Part shown: positions 57,678 through 64,000 of the stretch, one piece after another
Position numbering within the stretch: position 1 is the first letter of the stretch
Layout: each line of letters starts with the position of its first letter
Assembly (NCBI RefSeq): GCF_900100315.1
Contig: NZ_FNFF01000008.1
Coordinates: forward strand, 62,001 to 126,000
Reading direction: 5' to 3'
Length of the DNA: 64,000 nt
From: Streptomyces indicus
GTDB taxonomy: Bacteria > Actinomycetota > Actinomycetes > Streptomycetales > Streptomycetaceae
The notes under the pieces: generated by a model
Seen by the model: the letters and a program-made list of their open reading frames with translations, nothing else
The model's database searches: none
What the model was told of the DNA's origin: nothing
Translations under genes and position numbers: made by a program

Positions 57678-58073
57678 CGTCGTACCCCCAAGTCCACCGG
57701 CTCCCGGCATTATCCAAGGACCCGCAGACCCCAGTCAGCGGAAACCGGCAAGGTTCCCCGCCGGGGTCCGTCACATCGCAGGCGGCGGGCCGGCGCGGAC
57801 GGCCCCATTCCGCCATCAACACGCCGAGATCGGGACGCTGTACGGGATGTTCGGCGCCGGGCTCAGCAGGGAGGCACAACGCACCGTCCGCACAACGCAG
57901 TTGACAGGCCCCGCAGGGGGCCGGGTGGACCCGCGGGCCGGCCCCGGGTTCTGTGACGAAGCAGTGATGAAGTGAGGGGGAAGCGGTGACGTCCGGACTC
58001 TCGCCCTCTGACCGATTGATCGTCTAAGGTGCGGCAAGCAGTACTTGATCAACGTATTGGGGGGTAACACCGC
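57678..58073. other. Gene-free stretch before spo0M
   Basis: Nothing coding is supported in these 396 bases. A GC-rich hairpin-like region (57905-57950) and an AT-richer stretch just before spo0M (58010-58060, with TTGATC and GTATTGGGG) are visible. It must hold the divergent promoters of the second regulator and spo0M. Confidence 0.5.
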
Positions 58074-58817
58074 ATGGCTTTCCGCAAGTTGCTCAGCTCC
58101 CTCGGCATCAATGCGCCCGAGGTGCAGACCGTTCTCGACAGCCACATCGCCCGCCCGGGCGAGCAGCTGACCGCGACCGTCGCCGTGCGCGGCGGCGGCG
58201 CCGACGTCGAGGTCGAGAAGTTCACGGTCGAGCTGATCGTCCGCTTCGAGGCCCGCGACGGGCAGGAGGAGAAGTACCTCAACGCCATCGCCACGCACGC
58301 CTTCGAGGCCCCGTTCACGCTGCGTGCCGGGGAGACGCGCACGGAGAAGGTGGCCTTCGACCTGCCGCTGGAGATGCCGCTTACGCACGCGCTCGGCCGC
58401 GAGATCCGAGGCACCTACAGTGCCCTGCGCACCGAGCTCGCCATCGACAAGTCGGTGGACAAGGGCGACCTCGACCCGGTCGAGATCCACGCCCTGCCCG
58501 CCCAGGACGCCGTCCTGAAGGTCATGGAGGAGCTCGGCTTCGTCCTCGACGAGGCCGAGGTCAAGCCGGGCAAGGCGCGCACCACGGTGCAGGCCGCCGA
58601 CTGGTGGCAGGAGATCGAGCTGAAGTTCCCGGCCGAGTACGAGCGCGACACCCTCGAACTCGCCCTGATCGCCCGCGAGTCGGAGCTCGACTTCAACGCC
58701 GGCGGCGCGGAGCGCCTGACGCTGCCGAACGCTCTGACGGCCGACCACGCGGCCCTGAAGGCCCGGATCGACGCGCACCTTCGCGAGCGGTTCAGCGCCG
58801 GCGCCAAGCTCGGCTAG
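58074..58817 (+). CDS. Sporulation-control protein Spo0M, arrestin-like
   Basis: The protein has 247 residues. MAFRKLLSSLGINAPEVQTVLDSHIARPGEQLTATVAVRGGGADVEVEKFTVELIVR (keys APEVDT-like VQTVL, RPGE, GG-ADVEVE) is the start of the Spo0M fold, two beta-sandwiches like arrestin. In Bacillus it affects sporulation control; in Streptomyces the role is not settled. GGGGGG lies eight bases before the ATG. A 20-bp hairpin ends the gene. Confidence 0.9.
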   Translation: MAFRKLLSSLGINAPEVQTVLDSHIARPGEQLTATVAVRGGGADVEVEKFTVELIVRFEARDGQEEKYLNAIATHAFEAPFTLRAGETRTEKVAFDLPLEMPLTHALGREIRGTYSALRTELAIDKSVDKGDLDPVEIHALPAQDAVLKVMEELGFVLDEAEVKPGKARTTVQAADWWQEIELKFPAEYERDTLELALIARESELDFNAGGAERLTLPNALTADHAALKARIDAHLRERFSAGAKLG

Positions 58818-58857
58818 CCGTCACCGGCCGGCCGCTTCCGGCTGAGCGGCTCAGGAC

Positions 58858-58899
58858 GTACGAGGGCCCCTTCCCGAAGTCGGGAAGGGGCCCTCGTAC
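58858..58899. terminator. Bidirectional terminator between spo0M and hspR
   Basis: The 20 bases at 58858-58877 (starting GTACGAGGGCCCC) are exactly complementary to 58880-58899. It is the strongest hairpin in the window and serves the converging spo0M gene and stress operon. Confidence 0.93.
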
Positions 58900-58914
58900 A
58901 ACGGAACAACTCGC

Positions 58915-59361
58915 TCAGTCCGTCGGCTTCTTCGGCCGCCAGACCACCAGCGCCGAGGTCTGCTGGACCTCCTGGTACGGCACGAGGTCGCGGCGGTACG
59001 AGGCGTGCACCGCCGCTTCACGTTGCTGCATCGTGGCGGCGGCTCCCTCCAGCGCGGCGGAGAGCTCGGCCACGCGGGCCTGGAGCGCGGCGACCTGGTT
59101 CTCCAGCTCGATGATGCGCTTGATGCCGGCCAGGTTGATGCCCTCGTCCTGCGACAACTGCTGCACCTGGCGCAGCAGTTCGATGTCGCGGGCCGAGTAG
59201 CGGCGACCGCGCCCGGCCGTGCGGTCCGGGGAGACCAGGCCGAGGCGGTCGTACTGCCTCAGGGTCTGCGGGTGCAGGCCGGACAGCTGCGCCGCCACCG
59301 AGATGACGTAGACCGGTGTCTCGTCGGTCAGTTCGTACGGATTGCGTCGACGGCCGTCCAT
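58915..59361 (-). CDS. hspR: Heat-shock repressor HspR (MerR family)
   Basis: The protein has 148 residues. The MerR-type winged helix has VYVISVAAQLSGLHPQTLRQYDRLGLVSPDRTAGRGRRYS (keys HPQTLRQYDRLGL, RGRRYS), then a coiled coil (LENQVAALQARVAELSAAL) and the conserved end SALVVWRPKK. It binds HAIR operators with DnaK as co-repressor and shuts off dnaK, clpB and other stress genes. The ATG at 59361 matches the known S. coelicolor start; a TTG at 59370 would overlap dnaJ by four bases. Last gene of the dnaK operon. Confidence 0.96.
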   Translation of the reverse strand: MDGRRRNPYELTDETPVYVISVAAQLSGLHPQTLRQYDRLGLVSPDRTAGRGRRYSARDIELLRQVQQLSQDEGINLAGIKRIIELENQVAALQARVAELSAALEGAAATMQQREAAVHASYRRDLVPYQEVQQTSALVVWRPKKPTD

Positions 59362-59366
59362 GCGCC

Positions 59367-60548
59367 TCAAGCTCCCTTCGCGGCCTGGAACAGTTCTGCC
59401 CGCGGATCCTCGCCCTCAGTCGCCTTGCGGTACGACTCGAGGGCCTCACGGGCGGCGTCGGTCAGTTCGGTCGGTACGGCGACTTCCACCGTGACGAGGA
59501 GATCGCCGCGCGTGCCGTCCTTGCGGACCGCACCCTTCCCGCGGGCGCGCATGGTGCGGCCGTTGGGCGTGCCCGGGGGCAGCTTCAGCTTGACCGGCGG
59601 CCCGCCCAGGGTCGGGACCCTGATCTCGCCGCCGAGCGTCGCCTCGGTGAAGGACACCGGGACGGTCACCGTGAGGTTGTCGTCCCTGCGGCCGAACACC
59701 GGGTGCTTGTCCACGTGCACGACCACGTACAAGTCGCCCGCGGGACCGCCCCGTTCACCGGGTGCGCCCTTGCCGCGCAGCCGGATCCGCTGGCCGTCCG
59801 AGACGCCCGCCGGGATCCGTACCTGCATGGTGCGCGAGGACTTGGCGCGTCCGGAACCCTTGCAGACCTCGCAGGGGTCCTGGGCGATGAGGCCGCGGCC
59901 CTTGCAGTCCACGCAGGGGTCGGTCAGCGAGAACCCGCCGCCGCCACCCCGCGAGACCTGGCCGGTGCCGACGCAGGTCGGGCACACGCGCGGCGTGCCG
60001 TTCTTGTCGCCGGTGCCCGAACAGGCCTTGCAGGGCTGCTGGGAGGACATGCGGAGGGGAACGGTCGCGCCGTCCACCGCCTCGGTGAAGGAGAGCGTCA
60101 CCTCGGACTCGATGTCTTGGCCGCGGCGCGGCTGGGTGCGGGTGCCCGCCCCCGTGCCGCCCCGGTTGAACAGGCCGCCGAACACATCGCCCAGGCCGCC
60201 CCCGAAGGTGCCGCCCGAGGTGCCCTGCGCCCCGCCTCCGAAGAGGTCGCCGAGGTCGAAGTTGAAGGAGCCGGTGCCGCCCGCGCCCGGTCCGGCACGG
60301 AAGCCTCCGTTGCCGAACAGGGCGCGCGCCTCGTCGTACTCCTTGCGCTTCTTCGGGTCGCCGAGGACGTCGTTCGCCTCGGAGATCTCCTTGAAGCGCT
60401 CCTCCGCCTTGGCATTGCCCTTGTTGGCGTCCGGGTGGAACTCGCGCGCGAGCTTCCGGTACGCCTTCTTGATCTCGGCCTCGGTGGCGTCCTTGGGGAC
60501 GCCGAGGACCTTGTAGTAGTCCTTCTCGATGAAGTCCTTGGTGCTCAT
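59367..60548 (-). CDS. dnaJ: Molecular chaperone DnaJ
   Basis: The protein has 393 residues. J domain (about 8-75) with the HPD motif in REFHPDANKGN, Gly/Phe-rich region (about 85-140), four zinc repeats CKACSGTG, CPTCVGTG, CVDCKGRG and CEVCKGSG, and the C-terminal substrate domains. It delivers substrates to DnaK and triggers ATP hydrolysis. It lies between grpE and hspR in the operon, with 39 bases to grpE. Confidence 0.97.
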   Translation of the reverse strand: MSTKDFIEKDYYKVLGVPKDATEAEIKKAYRKLAREFHPDANKGNAKAEERFKEISEANDVLGDPKKRKEYDEARALFGNGGFRAGPGAGGTGSFNFDLGDLFGGGAQGTSGGTFGGGLGDVFGGLFNRGGTGAGTRTQPRRGQDIESEVTLSFTEAVDGATVPLRMSSQQPCKACSGTGDKNGTPRVCPTCVGTGQVSRGGGGGFSLTDPCVDCKGRGLIAQDPCEVCKGSGRAKSSRTMQVRIPAGVSDGQRIRLRGKGAPGERGGPAGDLYVVVHVDKHPVFGRRDDNLTVTVPVSFTEATLGGEIRVPTLGGPPVKLKLPPGTPNGRTMRARGKGAVRKDGTRGDLLVTVEVAVPTELTDAAREALESYRKATEGEDPRAELFQAAKGA

Positions 60549-60587
60549 CCCCGGCGTCCCTCCTCACGTATGCCGATGGTGATCGCG

Positions 60588-61264
60588 TCAGCCCTCGTCC
60601 GGGCCACCGCTCTCCTTGTTGTCCTCGGAGGCCGGCTCGTCCGAGGCCGAAGCCTGAGCCGGAGTCTCCTTGACGGTCTGCGCGCCCGGCTGCGGCTCGG
60701 CGACCGCCACCCGCGCGGGGCGGATGGTGCGCTCGCCGATGCGATACCCGGGCTGCAGGATCGCGACGCACGTCGTCTCGGTGACGTCCGGCGCATAGCT
60801 GTGCATCAGGGCCTCGTGGATCGTCGGGTCGAAGGGCTCGCCCTCCTTGCCGAACTGCTGCAGGCCCATCTTCGCGGCGACCGTCTCCAGGGATTCGGCC
60901 ACCGACTTGAACCCGCCCACCAGCTCGCCGTGTTCACGGGCGCGGCCGATGTCGTCGAGTACCGGGAGCAGCTCGGTCAGGAGGTTCGCGACGGCGATCT
61001 CCTTGACCGTGACCCGGTCACGCTCCACGCGGCGGCGGTAGTTCTGGTACTCGGCCTGCAGGCGCTGGACGTCCGCGGTGCGCTCGTTGAGCGCGGTACG
61101 GGCCTGGTCCAGCTGGGCCGTGAGAGCCACGGTCGCGTCTCCGGCCGGGGCCGCCCCCTCCTTCTCAGGAGTGGGGGCGGCCTTCGACTCGGCGGCCTCG
61201 GGTGCGCTGCCTTCGGAGACGTCGGCGGGCTCGTTCTGCTCGTCGAACCCGGGGGTCTCCTCCG

Positions 61265-61268
<4 letters not shown>
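60588..61268 (-). CDS. grpE: Nucleotide exchange factor GrpE
   Basis: The protein has 226 residues. A long acidic, disordered N-terminus (1-50) is followed by the coiled-coil (LTAQLDQARTALNERTADVQRLQAEYQNYRRRVERD, key YQNYRRR) and the beta domain ending in VAILQPGYRIGERTIRPARVAVAE (key GY-IGERTIRPA-V). It releases ADP from DnaK. The start overlaps the dnaK stop by four bases. The C-terminal tail is also acidic and unordered. Confidence 0.96.
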
Positions 61269-63121
<1,853 letters not shown>

Positions 63122-63139
63122 TTCGAATCCTCCATACGA

Positions 63140-63160
63140 CTTGAGTGGAACTGACTCAAG
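63140..63160. promoter_or_regulatory. HspR operator (HAIR) at the dnaK promoter, perfect copy
   Basis: CTTGAGT-N7-ACTCAAG exactly matches the HAIR consensus, 19 bases before the dnaK start. Confidence 0.96.
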
Positions 63161-63191
63161 GATGACACGGCAGTCGGGCTAACGCAACAGA

Positions 63192-63212
63192 CCTGAGTTA
63201 CCCCGACTCAAC
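63192..63212. promoter_or_regulatory. Second HspR operator at the dnaK promoter
   Basis: CCTGAGT-N7-ACTCAAC has one mismatch per arm to the HAIR consensus. Its centre is 52 bases (about five helical turns) from the perfect copy, and it ends next to the stop codon of the phosphatase gene. Confidence 0.85.
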
Positions 63213-63213
63213 T

Positions 63214-63777
63214 TTATTGTGCGCTTATATCGCGTACGGCGCCTCTCGCGTACCCCGCGCCCAGCACGCCACACAGCTGCTCCACGGCCTCGTCGAGCTC
63301 CGCGGCGCAGGCCAGGAGCACGTCGTAGCCCTTCGCCCACGGATCCTCGAACCCGTCGGCCCGCGCGGGCGGCGCGAGCACCCGGCCGCGCTCGGCCGCC
63401 ACCCGCGCGACGATCTCCGGCGGGGCCGGGGGATCCCCCTGAAGCCCACGCGCGAGCCGCAGGAATTCCTTGAGCGTGAAGCAGCGCCGCATCGCCACGG
63501 GCTCCAGGCGTACGGCCGCCTCCCGGTGCTCGCGCTCCATGCCGAGCACGAGATCCGCGCCGGCCACCAGGTCCGCGGTGAGCGGGCGCGAGGCGAAGCC
63601 CTCGGCCGAGCCGCCGAACCGGATCAGGACCGACCGCGTCGCGGCGTCCATGCCCGTCACGTGCCGCGCCTCGGTCCCGGCGCTGGACACGGTCAGCTCC
63701 GGGGCGCGCCGGGCGAGCAGACACTCGGCCAGGACGGACCGGTGGACGTTGCCCGTGCAGACGAACAGCACTCTCAT
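63214..63777 (-). CDS. Low-molecular-weight protein tyrosine phosphatase
   Basis: The protein has 187 residues. VLFVCTGNVHRS carries the P-loop Cys7-x5-Arg13-Ser, and DGFEDPWAKG carries the general-acid Asp in DPW. It would remove phosphate from protein tyrosine. The 3' end of a bacterial tyrosine kinase gene lies 49 bases upstream on the same strand; such pairs control polysaccharide export. It reads towards dnaK, and its stop touches the second HspR operator. The ATG at 63777 is preceded by a CGG-rich region without a strong ribosome site. Confidence 0.9.
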   Translation of the reverse strand: MRVLFVCTGNVHRSVLAECLLARRAPELTVSSAGTEARHVTGMDAATRSVLIRFGGSAEGFASRPLTADLVAGADLVLGMEREHREAAVRLEPVAMRRCFTLKEFLRLARGLQGDPPAPPEIVARVAAERGRVLAPPARADGFEDPWAKGYDVLLACAAELDEAVEQLCGVLGAGYARGAVRDISAQ

Positions 63778-63826
63778 CCGCGCGTCCCCGGGGCACCGTG
63801 ACCGGCGCCCGCGCCCCCGCGCACCG

Positions 63827-64000
63827 TCACTTGTCCCCCGCGAGATACGCGAGGGCCACGTCGGCGCGCTCCCTGATGGTCCGCGGCGTGGGCATCCGGT
63901 GCCGCCCCGCGGAGGCCGCCGGCTCGCCGTAACTCCCGTAGGAGCCGTACCCCTTGGCCTTGCCCGCGGGCATCATCGAGAAGACCGCACCGAGCGTGCG
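63827..64000 (-). CDS. Bacterial tyrosine kinase (Wzc-like), C-terminal end
   Basis: The last 57 codons of a gene that enters from the right. LGAVFSMMPAGKAKGYGSYG is typical of the end of BY-kinases: after the ATPase domain comes a Gly/Tyr cluster (Tyr at 18, 21 and 24 of the visible part) that is autophosphorylated, followed by a basic tail TPRTIRERADVALAYLAGDK. Only this end is visible, so the call rests on the tyrosine cluster and the adjacent phosphatase gene. Confidence 0.75.
   Translation of the reverse strand, partial: RTLGAVFSMMPAGKAKGYGSYGSYGEPAASAGRHRMPTPRTIRERADVALAYLAGDK

Overview
The window is chromosomal DNA of a Streptomyces or a very close relative. Evidence: about 70% G+C or more with G/C-ended codons, many GTG and TTG starts, HspR-type operators (HAIR) at clpB and dnaK, an ECF41 sigma factor, several Ser/Thr kinases with extracytoplasmic domains, and a gene order (ybaB ... 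purA ... fba-pyrE ... clpB ... hspR-dnaJ-grpE-dnaK) that I remember from the core chromosome of S. coelicolor. I see no rRNA, tRNA, insertion sequence, prophage or CRISPR array. The region reads as core chromosome with small lineage-specific islands.

Layout. 1-3.9 kb: the 5' end of a ybaB-type gene, an SLATT protein, small membrane and hypothetical proteins, ArsR and GntR regulators. 3.9-12.5 kb: a large GT2/membrane glycosyltransferase, a lipoprotein, a NitT/TauT-like ABC importer with fused permeases, a class-III aminotransferase and a small ABM protein. 12.6-20.9 kb: three paralogous Ser/Thr kinases with a membrane-tethered PstS-like protein between the first two; the third kinase is fused to a 14-helix MFS transporter. 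20.9-30.3 kb: a divergent LysR/SDR pair, a Uma2 nuclease-fold protein, purA, a diacylglycerol-kinase-like protein, a GbsR/MarR regulator divergent from an ABC exporter, and a cytochrome P450. 30.4-34.8 kb: a DesK/NarL-type two-component pair, a type II NADH dehydrogenase-like flavoprotein and an ECF41 sigma factor. 35-38.5 kb: tryptophan-to-anthranilate genes (TDO, formamidase-like hydrolase, kynureninase). 38.6-50.4 kb: two GT-C type membrane transferases, fba, pyrE, an aldose epimerase, a membrane spermidine synthase-like protein, small orphans and a PLP aminotransferase. 50.4-64 kb: a YbjN protein, clpB, two small enzymes, an unusual regulator/repeat-peptide locus (55-57.7 kb), spo0M, the hspR/dnaJ/grpE/dnaK stress operon, and a low-Mr tyrosine phosphatase beside the end of a bacterial tyrosine kinase.

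How the genes work together. clpB and the dnaK operon share HspR operators and form one heat-shock circuit. kynA-kynU plus the hydrolase can turn tryptophan into anthranilate. The kinase block looks like a family of membrane signalling proteins built on one kinase domain with exchanged output or sensor ends. The ECF41 gene sits upstream of an oxidoreductase gene, as is usual for that sigma family.

Two things stand out. First, at 54992-57677 a small secreted-looking protein with four DPIW(Q/K) repeats is coupled by a 4-base overlap to a Rieske-like protein that has lost its iron ligands, and two paralogous LuxR-type regulators flank the pair. I do not know a described system with this make-up. 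Second, about twelve gene ends carry short tandem duplications (8-45 bp) that include the stop codon or begin at it. This recurrent pattern is not explained by any annotated element.
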